Translations under genes and position numbers: made by a program
Assembly: GCF_022581195.2 (NCBI RefSeq)
Contig: NC_061472.1
Location: 1,364,001 to 1,428,000, forward strand
Source: Helicoverpa zea
Lineage: Eukaryota; Arthropoda; Insecta; Lepidoptera; Noctuidae
Reading direction: 5' to 3'
Length of the DNA stretch: 64,000 nt
The notes under the pieces: generated by a model
What the model saw: only the letters and a program-made list of their open reading frames with translations
Databases searched by the model: none
Told to the model about the DNA's origin: nothing
Shown: piece by piece, positions 1-13,540 of the stretch
Layout of the letters: every line of letters starts with the position of its first letter
How positions within the stretch are numbered: the first letter of the stretch is position 1

Positions 1-203
1 ATATTAATTTTAATAGGCTTCAGTGATTTTGGTGCTCATTTAATCTTTGACTATTGTAAAGGAACGGTCATTTCAGATTTTAGTTTTTTTGACCACAATA
101 TAACAATTTTGAAAAATCCTATATCTTGATTGATTTTCGACATATTATTATTTACATCTAGTATTACTAAGGCGAAATACTGTATGCATGTCTTTCAGTC
201 AAA

Positions 204-285
204 CATATTATTACATATTTTTACATATTATTACATTTTTACATATTATTACATTAAACATATTATTACATATTATTACATATTT
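204..285 (+). repeat. ACATATTATT simple repeat
   Basis: Six or so imperfect copies of ACATATTATT(AC)ATTTTT. The open frames over it are low complexity. Confidence 0.85.
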
Positions 286-574
286 TTCATTTATATCCAA
301 AATATCTTCAACACAGCGACAAATAAGACAGCATTATGACGCAGTATTTATAGTATCTTATTTTAGAATACATAATAAAGTATATACTAATTTAAAGATA
401 CTTTTATACACCTACCATTGTGTGAGTCTCAATCATTATGTTTGTATCAATAGCTGGAAAAAATATTGTCATTTTTTAAATCGGATATATGCAGGCATTG
501 TCAACACTTATAATACCTGAAAACCTACGTAATCTCCAAATATTTATGTTACATTAAGCGTAACCGCACAATGA

Positions 575-768
575 AGACTAAACAGTCGGCCGACTGTTGA
601 TCAGATGGTTGGCATTTTCTTTTAAAGAAAATCTTAATTCCATTTAAATTTTTCAGTCGGACTGATACCGGCTAAAAACCTCATCATTGTAATGTGCGTA
701 ATACCATTCATCTTCATACTGATTTATGAGCCAAAACAAACTATCGGCCGACTGAAAGTTAGCAGTGA
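575..768. mobile_element. AGTCGGCCGACT MITE, copy 1
   Basis: Ends CAGTCGGCCGACTG and, inverted, TATCGGCCGACTG. The inner GATACCGGCTAAAAACC and TTGTAATGTGCGTA are shared with copy 2 at 14858. Confidence 0.75.
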
Positions 769-1764
769 GTTTCTTCATACATGTACGTTTGCTCTGAAAT
801 ATTTTTGAATGTTGACAATATAACTCAGAGCCATGTTTTGATCGAAAGATTTTATAATTTATTTATATCTTACGTCTTTATTGTAATATTATTGACTTCT
901 ACAGCATAAACACTCCGATTAAAACTATTCATATCCTCCCGTGATAAATGAGCTTGCAACTGTATTAGAAGTTTTGAAACCAGTAGTTTCTAAGATTAGC
1001 GCGTTCAAACAAAAACATCTGTTCAGCTGCATGAGTATAGTCATACCGAGAATGATAGTGTGGAACTGGAACATTTAGTAGGTAATGTGAGGAGGAAATA
1101 GTTCAGCCCAAGAGTTGCAGATTTTGATTGCGAATTAGTAGTTTGCCGCCAAAGCTACCGGAGGTAGACAGCTTACTAGGTGTGGGCTATGAAATAGGAC
1201 CTTGTCGTTTACCTGAAATAGTCACATGTATTCCATAGCTGCACATGCCCTTTTGTACGGATTTTTACGTATCTCCAATACGAGGCATTTTTGTCACATT
1301 TAATCTTATGGAATCTTTGTTTCTTTTAAAATTAAGGCCACCATTTTCGAATCGATAGATGGTTTTAATCTAGGAACAATACAGATTACACTAACTAAAC
1401 GAAAAACGCACCGCAGCTAGGCGCAGATATATTACTTTTAAAGTGAAATCATACACAAATGTTCAAAATAATATGAATGAGGGTTACGAAATCGGGCAAC
1501 ATGTATTTAGTGAAATGGATCATGTAGCCTGATTTCAAATGTAAAAAAGTAAAATTAATGACTTCTTCGTAATATTATACAAGTCATATAAGGGTAGTAG
1601 GTATTTTGGGATCGCGAAACAGCTATTTTTATCATAAACGCAAATAGGTGAATAAAAATAGCAAGTATTCATTTTACAATAGATATTATTTTTCGTGGGT
1701 ACATGGAATTCGTGGAAAAGCCAACTACGGTGGCGTTTTCAAAATTTTTATAATAATATTTTCG
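769..1764. other. Unassigned AT-rich DNA
   Basis: No gene or repeat recognised. Confidence 0.4.
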
Positions 1765-1912
1765 CCTCATTTTTTATTCTTAGAGGTTACAACTAGTCTC
1801 TCAACTAAGAGTGTGTGGGTTCGATTCCAAATTAGGCTTTGAAGTTGCTCGAGTACTGATCAATGCTTATTCCTTCTTCGTATGAGACGAAGCATGCAGT
1901 GGTATAATACAA
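1765..1912 (+). mobile_element. tRNA-headed SINE, diverged
   Basis: AACTAAGAGTGTGTGGGTTCG then GATTCC gives a B box; the tail CCTTCTTCGTATGAGACGAAG ... CAGTGG matches the tail of the SINEs at 16374 and 17580. Confidence 0.65.
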
Positions 1913-2639
1913 AGAATGATAATCATAATGACATTTGCACTGCTTTTCTTTCCTATAAAACTGTACAAAGTAGACTGGCCTTTACTTTTTTGCAGTACTT
2001 TGATATCTTTTAGGATAAGTCGAGATACCCCGCAAATCTAGTGATCCATGAGGGGTTACCCCTTTTGGATCACTTAGTCGATATCAGGCTAATTTTATAT
2101 GAAATCTATTTCGGTGCAGACAATGACCGCGTGCGCTCTTTCAGGATTCTTTTTCATGAATTAATCAATGACGTAAATTAGTATATAATAGTAGGTTGAA
2201 GTGCAGACGGGATAATTAGGCGAAGCGTTACAGGATTAAGTAATTATTTAAAAAGAAAAAGAGTTATTTTTGTTTTTAGGATTTAAAAAATTGTGTGGAT
2301 GTAGATTAATACAGCTTAAGATTTCAGACAAGCTCTCAGAAGGTAATTTAGGCAAACGCAGTTAATTATAATTTTATATCGTACTTAATTAAAGAAAATG
2401 TCCAAAAATATAAGTACTTACGTATTAGCTCCTGAAATATTTTATGACGTGACACGATACAGTTACGTCATATTGGTGACGAGATCCTGCGGATATCTTT
2501 AGAATATGTTGCTATCTAATTTAGTACGTACCTCTGAGGTAAGCTATACCTAAGTCTGGAGTGCCTAAATTACGTCAAATCACTTGCGATCACGATACTC
2601 TGTATTTTAACAATAGAAGTATATAAATTGCGTTATGCC
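1913..2639. other. Unassigned AT-rich DNA
   Basis: Only the hairpin at 2040-2074 stands out. Confidence 0.4.
2040..2074. repeat. Short strong hairpin
   Basis: AGTGATCCA...AGGGG-tta-CCCCT...TGGATCACT, two stem blocks around a 3-base loop. Confidence 0.7.
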
Positions 2640-3010
2640 GATATCATCATCAGCCTTTTTGTCGTTTCACTGTTGTGCAAAGGCCTCTTCTCACACAGAG
2701 AAGGATTGAGCGTGATTTCAGATATTTATTTATTTTTATTTATTCCTTTATTTCAGGCAACTAGGGCCCATAAAAATACAAATACACATATATCGTACAT
2801 TACAATACTTATAAACTAATACATAAAAATTCACCATATCAATAAATATATACAATACTATATCTATAAAAACTTAAACATACTATAAATACATAAAAAA
2901 TATTCTTAAAAACTAATGCACACGATGTGTCGGCGTCGTGTTTCGCTGACTGGTAATTAATAGTCCAGGTTTCCTCGAGACGTTTTCCTTCACGTGTCTT
3001 AGGTCCGTAT
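2640..3010 (-). mobile_element. SINE split by the 3' end of a LINE
   Basis: SINE tail and body parts at 2652-2720 (CACTGTTGTGCAAAGGCCTC) and 2950-3000 (TAGTCCAGGTTTCCTCGAG). Between them (about 2720-2945) lies TTATTCCTTTATTTCAGGCA, and on - a RRRHIVCISF end, like a lepidopteran LINE terminus. Confidence 0.6.
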
Positions 3011-4639
3011 TCCAAGATATACTTTAGAAAGTACATAGAAACATAGAAAAGCTTCATTGGTACACTCAAGAGAGGTTGGTTCTTTACCTAATAGACCGCT
3101 GCGACTTAACCCTTGAATGTCGGAGCGCAGATATACGCGAGACACAATTGATTTTCTATTGTTTTATAATTAGTGACATACACGAGGTTAACATTTATCG
3201 TCGATTCATTCATTGCTCTTACGTTCATTGACAAAACATACGCGTATAATGTATGTTGAACTTCTTATAAAAGGTGTATCAATTGGAAATCTTTTACGTA
3301 ATCAAGGTGCAGATACAGGGTGTGCTTAAGTGATCGGCGTGACGTAATTATAGAAGGGACGTGAGGAAAGAGTGGACCTCCCGGGGAGACCCATGTGTAA
3401 GTGACAGGGCTCCTGATGAGGTCGTTTGTACACTCATAATGCACAATAAGCATTCTGTTGTATTGGTCGAAGGAAAATGTTATGTGATACTCTTTCTTGG
3501 TATGTCCGAAAAAAGGTTTTTTTTGGCTTAGGTTAACAGGTGTGGGTTGATAACGTTTGCTGTGTAGACCAAAATACTTATCAACGAAATCGGTGGTTAT
3601 CGCTTTGATAGTGAAAACATTGACATGTACTAATTTAGATATAAGTCATAGTACAAAACAGTGTCTAGTTTTGTAATATTGAAGACTAAAAGTATAGTTA
3701 TACATACAAACCTATGTAGAAAAAAGAATATAACAGGCTTAGAGTTCAATTTGATAATCTAATTACTCATACAATCAATCCTTACCTCTTTTGAAAAAGA
3801 TACCACATTTAAAAAAAAGTGTCATGAGTAACGTACAAAATATGTCCCGAGAAGAAATTCACCTCTCGGCCAACCCTAAAAATCCGATGAAAAGTAAGTA
3901 AAAAAATAATAACATCCGACAGGTAACACGAGGACTTCTCCCGGGGGAAAGGGGGGCTAATAGATACCCCCGAGTCCCCAAACTCGGTGATATAAACCGA
4001 TTTGTGCACAAAATGGACCATTGGTCAGTGGATTAGTTTGTAAGCTTTTAGGATTAAAAGTGTGTGCCAAACAAGAAAATTCTTATTTGAGTTGTGATGG
4101 AATTTGCTAGTTGAAGTGTCTAAAGGACCGCTGCAGAATAGGGTTAAGTGTAGGCATTTAAAAATAGAAAATTATGTCTTTTGTTGGGTTAACGTGTATT
4201 TCGGTTGTAAAAAATTAACGCATAGCACTTACCAGCAAATGTTTTTTTAAGAAAAAAATAAGCAATAACAATTTTATTAAGTACAAGTTTTATATACGCG
4301 CTAACAGAAAGTTTTAAACTGAAATTGCACAAAAATAAAATGATGGCCGTCCATTCAGAACTACTAATTTCAAAACAAAAAAGAAGTGAAATGTCAAGTT
4401 CCATTGCAGGGTTAATCACACAATTAAATACTTGAAGCTTAACCCTAACAATATAATAGACTTGTAAACAGAATAATTATTGTACCTACTTATGTACGAA
4501 GCTTAATAAATTAAAATTGTTGCAATCCACCAGTCAAGTGTTTGAAGGATCATTTGAACAGTTTGTAACTGGGTTTTTAGGACTGTGACATTAAAATATT
4601 TTAGTTTTGTAATGAACATTATTCTTTTCGTACTAGTAT
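3011..4639. other. Unassigned AT-rich DNA
   Basis: Short open frames without coding character. GC-richer islets at about 3360-3420 and 3925-3990 have no recognised function. Confidence 0.4.
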
Positions 4640-4842
4640 TTGAATGTGAGCGTAACTTTGTCTGTTTGTCTGTCACGTCAAGACTACAGAACCAATTAAA
4701 ATGGATAAACAGATATAGTCCTTTATTAGTAGTCTGAAATGTAGATAGTCTGAAAAGTCTTACAGGCCACTTGTTATCCGGATGCGGGAGGTAGTTTTAT
4801 CGGGTCGCGGGTGGAACTATGAGAGACAGCTAGTATTCATAT
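4640..4842 (+). mobile_element. Helitron-like fragment
   Basis: TTTGTCTGTTTGTCTGTCACG, ACCAATTAAAATGG..., then GGTCGCGGGTGGAAC and AGACAGCTAGT at the end, the CTAG|T terminus. The 5' end is unclear. Confidence 0.6.
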
Positions 4843-7800
4843 TATGTTTTGATTTAATATTGTGTGCTCAAGAAACTTTATCTGTGCTTCTGTAAGAGTT
4901 TCATAAATTGATCAATTAGCTTTGATGAAGCCTACCATTGAAAGAAGTATATAGCTTTGAGCAGGTTTAAAAAGTACATATAAACTGAGATTTTAAGGAT
5001 GTAAATTAATGTAAAAGCAAGAACAAGTAGTAGGTACGTTACAATGTAAATCAACAGCACTGATATATTCGAATCAATAGGCAGTATTGACGCAGGTAAA
5101 ACGGTTTCAGTTCACTGGTACAAAACATTGTGCCTTTTAGAGTTCAGTCAACACTCGAGCGCTGTTTGCGTCTCAGATTGTCCCATTGTACCAGCCAGGG
5201 GTGCTCAACATTTTCCTAACAATCACGATCTTTATTTAGGATGTGCTAATTTAAACCAGAGTCCTGTACAAATATTATTATCTAAGAAATTCTGTTTGAT
5301 CGTTATTCGTTTGTAATTGAGAAATTTTCGGTCAAGTTTGATTTGATTGAGTTTTTTTCTGATGGTTTTAGTTCGTTGGAATATCGTGAATGTCGTGTTG
5401 GATTATTATTTATTTAATTCCAATATTTCAATAAGTAATCAAGAGACCAAAAGCCTGTTAATGTAGCAACTAAGCTACAATTATGATGCCCTCTTATTTA
5501 TTATACTCCAACGCTGGCCAACTCTAATTATAATCTACTCTTTTTGTGGTAAGATACCTACGCAAGGAAATACCTTTTATATTTGCACGATTTCGTTCAC
5601 CACCGTTGTAACAAGGAGGTAAATCCATAACGCCTTATATTATTTACTTATATTAACCCTTATGTTCAATTATAGTTATTGAGAGCTCTCACGCACACAC
5701 GTACACATTATCTTGGTAGATGATATCCATTGATATGAGTGACGGTTGCTTAGTTATGCATGTGTGTGTGTCTGAGATTTCTTCTTAATATTATTGACGC
5801 TACTTATAAAGGGCAAGCACGTGATAAATTATTACCTAATTTACCTACAATCTTCAAGGTTTCGTATCTTTGATTTTGCATATTTATAACGACAGTAAAA
5901 TTCTCACAGTAACTTACACAATATAAAAAAAACAGCTAAGTATTTGTGATGCATAAAACAAATTGCTTGCAATCCGTATACAATATTAGGTTCTAATCTA
6001 TAGATTCGCATCAAATAACTTTGCCATTCTGAAGTTACCAGTTTCATACCTATTCTTTCTGTGCCGCTGTTACCTACTTGTAACTAACTTCAGAGCTTTT
6101 TGATGAGACCTAAATATTTTAAACATCTCAAAAAGTTATAAAAGTCTAAGTTAAGTCTTAAAACAAATTAATGATCTGATGAGCGAATTAATTGACCTAA
6201 ACTTTCGAATTTATGATCTGACTAAGAACGATTTAGTCAAGTTTTACTTTGAAGAAAACGTCTGGGTTACAGTTTATGTTGTAAAAGTGGATAGTTTTCA
6301 ATTGAAAACAATAAAGTCCCCAAGAAAAATTAAGGTTGGCACCATTTTACGGACTTTTTAACTAACAATGTGAAACAGAAACGGCGGATGAGTTGTGTGA
6401 AAGACATGGCTGGAAAGAATGTCACTTGTAAGATGACCTTAGACAGATTTGTGTGGCGACCACAAATTATAACATTGGATGATGATATCACAGTTTTCAT
6501 ACTTTTTTAATGTGTAGTTATTAAGTTTGTCTGTTTGTCTGTCTGTCTGTAACTCGAAAAAAGAGCTAATGTGATTGATAAAATTTTGACAATGTGAAAG
6601 TAAACCAAAACTTATTTTTTTTGCGAACATCTGACGGGCTCTAATAGCATTTGAATCTTGCTGTTATTTACCTAGAAATCATCATATACATAATATATAT
6701 CTCATTTATTTTACGGATACTACAATATAACCCCATAGTTTCATATAGAGACATAATATTTACTCACAGAAGTACAAAACGATATAATTCTCCATTAATT
6801 ATGGGAGTGACCCGTACTTTAACTTGCTGGCTTACATTGCACAACGATATATATTGTAGTCTTAAAATGTTGGCTACGTCTGACATTTGCGTAAAACTAT
6901 TCCTCTGTAATATTTAAGATTGATACATAAGTGCATGGGAAAAGAAAAACGCATCTGTAAACTGCGTATATAATGAACTGCTAATAATAATTGTTTTATT
7001 TGAGGAATCACTTTCCCCTGCGGATTTGCAAGCGTCCCAAAAAGATACTATTTTCTATGCTCGGATCCTAAGTAGCCTACATGTAATAAGAAACAATAAC
7101 TGTCACTGTCAATATCAATGAATATCCATTGAGCTTCTTGCACGTGAAGAAGTAGCAAACGCACACACTCACAAACCTTTCTAATGTTAGTGTGTCATGG
7201 AAATCTCCAACATAACATTATATATAAACTCCTCGTTTAAATCAATCCATCGTCGTATATAGTGAAATCTAACAGAGCCGAATGATTTTTTTATTTATTA
7301 GAACTACATCCGAAATATATTTTTAATTCAATTAAATGTTTCTGGAAAAATATTCAACTGCATTGAATTAAACCGACTTACACCAAAGTTACAAGTTTAA
7401 ACAACGAATAAAACTTATGACAGTTAAAACTTAATCTCTATTAAGTTACGTCTAACTTAACTAAGTGTAACGTCATCAAAGTTACGCTGCATACGAAGCT
7501 AATATCACTTAGTTATCACTTGAACTTATTATTAACTTAACTTAGTTATTGTGATATAATTAGTCTTTGCTAAGTTGGAAACAGGTAATAGGCATAAGTT
7601 CATAAGTTCAGGATTTCGTGGAAAATTAAGACTTTGTTTGTATTGAATAGGTGTCTCAGATAGTTAAGTGGGTGTGTGGGTAAAGGAAAACTTTGTTTTG
7701 GAACAGCCTATAGTTTATTCTATACCTACCTACTAGAGAGTGGTTAACCACGCTATATGAATATGTAAAAGGTTCAATAACACTTATAATAGAAACTGGT

Positions 7801-9446
7801 TTTCTCTGGTCTTTTTATACGTGTCCTGTGGGATCTATTTCGCGCACCGGGCTAAAGAGTATAGCTTACGTATTAAGGGGCTAACCCCGAAATATTAATC
7901 AAATCGGACCAGTGGTTCCTAAGGTTCAAGCGTACAAACAACTCTTCACCTTTATAATATAGGTTATAGATTAAAAATGTCCTTAGGTTAAAGTATTTTA
8001 ATTTTTTAAGCCGTTCAATTTATGGATATAACCCTCATCATTATGTTCTCCATGATACAACCTAAATTAATCTAAAAAAGCGAGATGATAAAACTAAAAA
8101 AAAAACTTCATACAAAAACCAAACACGCTGGAATCGTCATTGAAATCGGACCGTACTTGATTATATTTCGATGCAAATACATAAATCAGTATTAAAAGGG
8201 TTTCGTCACGATTCAGGTGTCAATCAAGTGTGTTTTCAATCATTTTTACAATATCAATCATTCGGGATTTATGTATATAGCGACGTGTAGGAAGAACCGA
8301 CGTTTTGTTGAAAAATAAACACGTTTGCAAAGATCAATTGAATTAATGATGTGTGTGAGATTTATAATTGGGTAGGTATATAAAAGTAAATTATAAATAG
8401 AACAATTTATTAGAATGAATCAATATAACAATATATTTATTTATTTTCATGCTTTTCACGAATATGTTTGGTTATAAAATTCGGTGATTACCACACACCG
8501 TGAGAATTGCAATTTGTGCAAGTGTGAGTGATTTATTAGATAATTATGCTTAGGTCAATGGCCAAAAAAAGAATTAGTGAAATATAAAGTTTTTTTTCCA
8601 AATTGTACTGAAAATCAGTACTTTTTGAAGGTTTACAAGTTCACAAAATACAGCCCGAAAAACGCCCTTCACCTCTCTCTCTGTGTTTTGGTTAAGAAAG
8701 ACGTAAGAGACATCTAAATTATTATTTAGATAAAATAGAAGTTTAGACTTAGTACAATTAAATTAAGATTTAGATTTGGTCTACTGGCGGCGAATGTTAA
8801 ATTACACACAAAATTCTACAATAGGTAACTTTAAACAAACGATTTTTATTTCCATTGGCTAACTCTGACATCAAAAATATATGCCTCTTATTAAGTAGGA
8901 CTTACCACTAATCGCTGATTAATTGACAGTATTGAGAACCAAGCAACTTTCTAGAAAACTGGTAAGTAGGTAATTGAGAAACTTACCAGGAAAGTCTTGC
9001 TTATCACAGAATACTTGTCAACCACACAACTTCTTGTATACTGATTTCTGGGAATATGAGATACAGGGAATTTATAGACTCTAACATCAAGTCAAATGAG
9101 ATATAGTATCTGAAATGTATGAATAATTTATTTTTAAAGAGTAGTAGAGGTTCCCATAAAATTGATATAAAGAAATGATTTGTTATTTACTCTAGTAACT
9201 TCTAGTTTTAACGTTTACTGGATGTTCCTAATAATAATTATTTTGAGGTTGATTATAAGGTTCTACGTATATCCTGTATGCATGTTTGTGGACGATTATC
9301 ACACGCCGGTTTTCAGCATAGTATTTGTCAGACTCAGGAGAAGGTTTTAAATAATTAGTCACTATTATATTTTTCCTGTTGTCGCATTAGGCGTAAAAGT
9401 GTTACGATGAAATGTTAAAGTAAATACATAAAATAATACCATCGCA
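4843..9446. other. Unassigned AT-rich DNA
   Basis: A TCTG microsatellite at 6528-6551 and a short Helitron-like fragment (AACTCTTCACCTTTATAATAT at 7940) are the only features recognised. Confidence 0.4.
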
Positions 9447-9567
9447 CCACAAAAACTTTTAAACGTCTATTGAACACTTGTCTAAAAAATGTCAGATTAT
9501 TTCGTGTTCGTTTTGAAGCCACACTTTTTTAAACAAGTGTTCAACAGATGTTTAAGTTTTTGTAGTA
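9447..9567. mobile_element. ~120-bp foldback element
   Basis: ACAAAAACTTTTAAACGTCT...GAACACTTGT is repeated inverted as ACAAGTGTTC...AAGTTTTTGTAG with a few mismatches; the centre is short. Confidence 0.7.
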
Positions 9568-10101
9568 AAGTCAATATTGTTTTACTGTGAGACCTAGAGA
9601 TTAACTGCCACACTCAGAATGGATACTTAAATTAGTCTTAATGAGTCCTTAACTAATTATCATTAAATCTGTTAATGAACGATACATCCCAGAGACGAAA
9701 TTTAAGGGTTCATTAGTTAATGACAGCTTTAAGTATCCGTAGGGCAGAGTATCGTCAAATTGTCTTTGATAATGCTTATCGATAAACGAAAGGTGTAGCC
9801 GCACCTTTAAATGTGAAATTATTAAGTAGCAAAAACTGTTATTTAAATACATTAAAACCTTGTATATCAACAATAGAAATAAGAATTTGTTAATTTCGGG
9901 ATCGTTTTTACGTAAAAACACCTATTTTCATGTAAATGATATAAAGTACATGGAAACTTTTTTCTGGTATCACTGTCAATATTGTATTCTCAGTGTCAAG
10001 GTTACGTTTAAAATTCTTGTTCCGTTAACCGTCAGGAAAGAAAAGTGTGTGGAAAAGTGTGATAAGCTCTGAAATAAATAGCTTTATCTTAACATATTAT
10101 C

Positions 10102-10404
10102 ATGGTAAGTTTCGTTTCTATGTACATTAGTAGCTGCACATATGTATTTGAAGAATTTAATTTGTGCTTGTTTCATTTTAGGAGTCTTCAGGAACAAGAG
10201 CCCCACGCAAACGTGTGGCTAATTTCACGGCGGACGAAAAAGCTTTGTTAGCACAATTAGTTAAAAAGAGACCAATCGTGGAATCTTAAATAACAGATGG
10301 CAAGTCAGTCGCCAAGAAACAAGCAGCATGGGATAGTATAACACAGGAGTTCAATCAGGAATCAATCACCAACTTCCAGACTACGGGCTGCTTTGTGAAA
10401 GTTT
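10102..10404 (+). pseudogene. Harbinger Myb/SANT-like DNA-binding protein, broken
   Basis: ATG (10102-10104) is followed at once by a donor GTAAGT; the acceptor CATTTTAG at 10181 leads to ESSGTRAPRKRVANFTADEK, ALLAQLVKKRPIVES and a TAA at 10287. Beyond the stop the frame continues ITDGKSVAKKQAAWDSITQE, the SANT helix pattern, so the stop is a point mutation. A frameshift follows near 10380. Family role: binds element ends with the transposase. Confidence 0.75.
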
Positions 10405-10505
10405 AAGAAAACCCAAAAAGCGATTTCGGCCCGACCCGGGAATCGAACCCGAGACCTCGAGCACAGCAGCCGCGCTTGCGACCACTAGATCAACGAGGAA
10501 GTCAA
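10405..10505 (-). mobile_element. tRNA-derived SINE in the Harbinger element
   Basis: The - strand has CTCGTTGATCTAGTGGTCGC (A-box region) and GGTTCGATTCCC (B box), then GAAATCGCTTTTTGGG. Same family as 59735-59842. Confidence 0.78.
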
Positions 10506-10672
10506 ATAAACTTTGTACTACATAATTGGCCTCTTGTTCAACAATTAAAAAAGTATTCCTCTTATTTTATGGATTTTTATTTATTAAAAATTATATTATG
10601 AGAAAAATCTATCAACTATAGATTGTCGCACCAAAAATCCATTGCTGTTGGTTGTGCTTTCACGCCTTTCAC

Positions 10673-10873
10673 TCAGGACAACATCATCTTTCTCAATATG
10701 AGGAGATTCCCAGTTCTTTGGAACCAAATCATCAACCTGTAAAGAAATATTATGCAGTGTCGCACAAGCACATAAACAGCCACAACTGTATCCATCTTAA
10801 TGCCCATGCCAAGTTGGAGACAAGGAAACCTTCTTTTCCAAATGCCAAAGCATCTTTCCACAGTATTCCACAT
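10673..10873 (-). pseudogene. Harbinger DDE transposase C-terminal remnant
   Basis: The - strand reads VERCFGIWKRRFPCLQLGMG, the block around the catalytic Glu of HARBI1-type (DDE_Tnp_4) transposases, followed by VVAVYVLVRHCIIF, which matches the family's LHN helix in degraded form. The first two catalytic Asp are missing. Confidence 0.8.
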
Positions 10874-12887
10874 TATATTTTATTTGGCTTCTGTTGTAGT
10901 TTTCTTGTGCAGTTGAATTTGGTGATAAAAACGGTGTATTTATATTTGTATTTGGTGATAAATACCCTTTTATATTCCTATAGACTTCTAATGTTACTCC
11001 TCCTGGGCTTCTTATTTGGCCCCACTACCCTAAACCTTCTGATATAGTCTACAAAATCAATAAAGTCAAGCAAATCACTCATCTTTACTTTATTGTTAAA
11101 ACACTTCTATTCCTGAGACTTTTAAAAATATTTTATTTACTTTTATAACCTTAAACATAAATGTCAAAATCAATCATTAGAAAGTTAAGTAAAGGTTTTG
11201 CTGTACTTAACTTTAATTGTCATTAAGGGATGGTAACGGATCATTAAGTGTCTCTGAGAGTGAGCTTTTTTAAATCTATACTAAGGAGCCACTTAAGTAA
11301 CCATTAAATGACTCTGAGTGTGGCAGTAAGAACTACACATAAATGAGATTCATGAATGAATTAAAACAGTCAGAATGACGTAAAACAAATGGGTTTCTCA
11401 GGTAACATGTCAAACTGCATTTGACTAAAAGCCTGGCTTGCATCTGATAAATTATTCACGGCGTATAAGAGGGTTAAAATCACACTCATATGCTGGGAAA
11501 TGCGGTAATGTATGCTAATGTTACTTAATAGGTTTATAAATAGTGCTTTTTTGTTCTGGTTTTGTGGGAGTATTTGGGGGAAAATTTAGCCTGTTGTTGT
11601 TCTATTACACAATGGTAAAAAACCCATTATTACTTATGCGTTTTTTTATATTGAGTCCTATCCTCATTCAAACCAGCTCGAGTCAATTTTACAAATATTA
11701 AATTGATACCTTCACAAAGAACTAATTCGTATTTTTACTACTAATACTATTATGCAATACGACAACTACAAGAAATTAATATGTAAGCTTTACGTTTTAA
11801 TATAAAACTACGTATAAAAACAAACTAATAAGCCCAGATTCCAATAATATTAAGACCTATTACTCTATCCGTCCCTATATATAAAACAGATCTCACTTGT
11901 TGCTTTCCCCGAACAAAATCGCGACTTATCCAACTTACCAACTGTCGGCCATTTCACAAACTACTTCTATAACATTACACGAACTTACCCCAAAAGATTT
12001 CAACGTTAACTATTAAATGTTTTAACTAAACTTTGTCCAAAGGGTTTCTTCTTTATGCGCCTAAAAGTTAAAGTTGAACTTTAGATTTATATTAGCTAAT
12101 AAAGGTAGTTAAGGTTAGTTTAACTGTGTGTTAAGTTGGAGTTGAGAGTAACTTTATGATCTGTGTTTGAGACAAGTTTGTTTGGATTTAAATCGTAAGG
12201 AAGGGAAGATCTAGGTAAATAAATTAATGATATATTGACGCTAAAAATAAATACTGGATAGACAAAATACATTTTTCGAAACGTTTTTTTTTAGTAATTC
12301 GATGAATGTAAAAAAAAATGGACGACGATTAATTTCGTTTTTAGAACTTCATTTTTATTTGGAATTCGTTTGGTATGATGTAATATAATATTTCCTGGTA
12401 TGATGTAATATAATATAGTCATGATTAGTTAAAAACAAAGTGAAAATATATGTTTGTATACGCATATTCGTCTGAAGCTCTCTTAAAGAACAAGGCTAAG
12501 TTCATCAATATATCACTTTTCCCCTGTAATTTTAAGGGTCCGTAATCAAAATGTAATGTTGTACTTTAACCACCTCCGACTGGAGGTTAAGAGGTCGCAT
12601 CATAAATTCCCCCCAATTGAACAACTGTCAGGCTATATTAGCGCCAACCTCAGGTAATTGAACTGAGCAGTCAGGGGGAAATATCGGTACATTTTATACC
12701 CCCACAGCTTTGTAGGGTTGACCCTTATTTGTAAACCGCGCAGTTTAGGGTTGAGTTTTTAAAGTGAGATTAGGTAGTATAACAACTATTTGAGGTATTA
12801 GTCTTATGTTTTGTGACATAAGTTCAGTATGAATTTCAATTAGATAACTGAAAGCAGTAAGGTTTCTTTAATATATATATTTTTTTA

Positions 12888-12962
12888 ATAATGTTACGAA
12901 GAGGGTGTGCTAAGTATGAATGTAGATGGATGGAGAGAAAGAGGAAGACAAGTGGGACTATG
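12888..12962 (+). mobile_element. RTE-clade LINE remnant
   Basis: One frame reads VLSMNVDGWRERGRQ, the RTE C-terminal pattern also seen at 31875. Only ~70 bp survive. Confidence 0.5.
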
Positions 12963-13522
12963 GCAGAGTTTAAATATTTTTCATGTTTAATAATGTACTT
13001 TAAGATTTGGTACCTACTATTAAAACGGTTGACTCCTCCAAAGATCCGGGTCAGTTTACATTTAAAATTAAAACTTGTGGAGCCCCGGGCTTACCAAGTT
13101 TACCATATCGGTATTTAAAAATAACATTTTTGTTTCGAATATTTTTATTACGGGATCTCTTTACAAATGAGTAATAGTACGATACATTCTAATTTTAGAC
13201 ATCTCGCATTTGCGTAAATGTTTTAAAGAGGAATTAAAAAATAGATATAATAACGATATGGAAAAATACCCCTTTCAAATGTAGCTGTAAGAATAACGTA
13301 CCATGCAATTTGGTGTTCTGATCAAACAGCCTCACCCGGGTTGCACACCTACTTTCTCTAGACCTTTAATTACCTGAACAACTAACGGTGGATTTTTATA
13401 AGATATCTATCCGCATTTTGGGATTAGAGATTGAATATTGGTAGCTATTTGTTCCATTAACTTAAGTTTACCGAACACATAAAAGTCAGTTGTCTTGAGA
13501 AAAATGACGTCATATTGCCGGT

Positions 13523-13540
13523 GTACTTAGGCCTAAGTAC
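13523..13540. repeat. 18-bp perfect palindrome
   Basis: GTACTTAGGCCTAAGTAC, no mismatch. No element ends are evident around it. Confidence 0.85.

Larger units (their letters stand above)
9605..11326. mobile_element. Decayed PIF/Harbinger DNA transposon
   Basis: Inverted ends CTGCCACACTCAGA (9605) and TCTGAGTGTGGCAG (to 11326) are flanked by TAA (9602-9604, 11327-11329), the Harbinger 3-bp target. It carries both expected genes in opposite orientation: a Myb/SANT protein on + and a DDE transposase remnant on -. A SINE is inserted between them. Confidence 0.85.
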
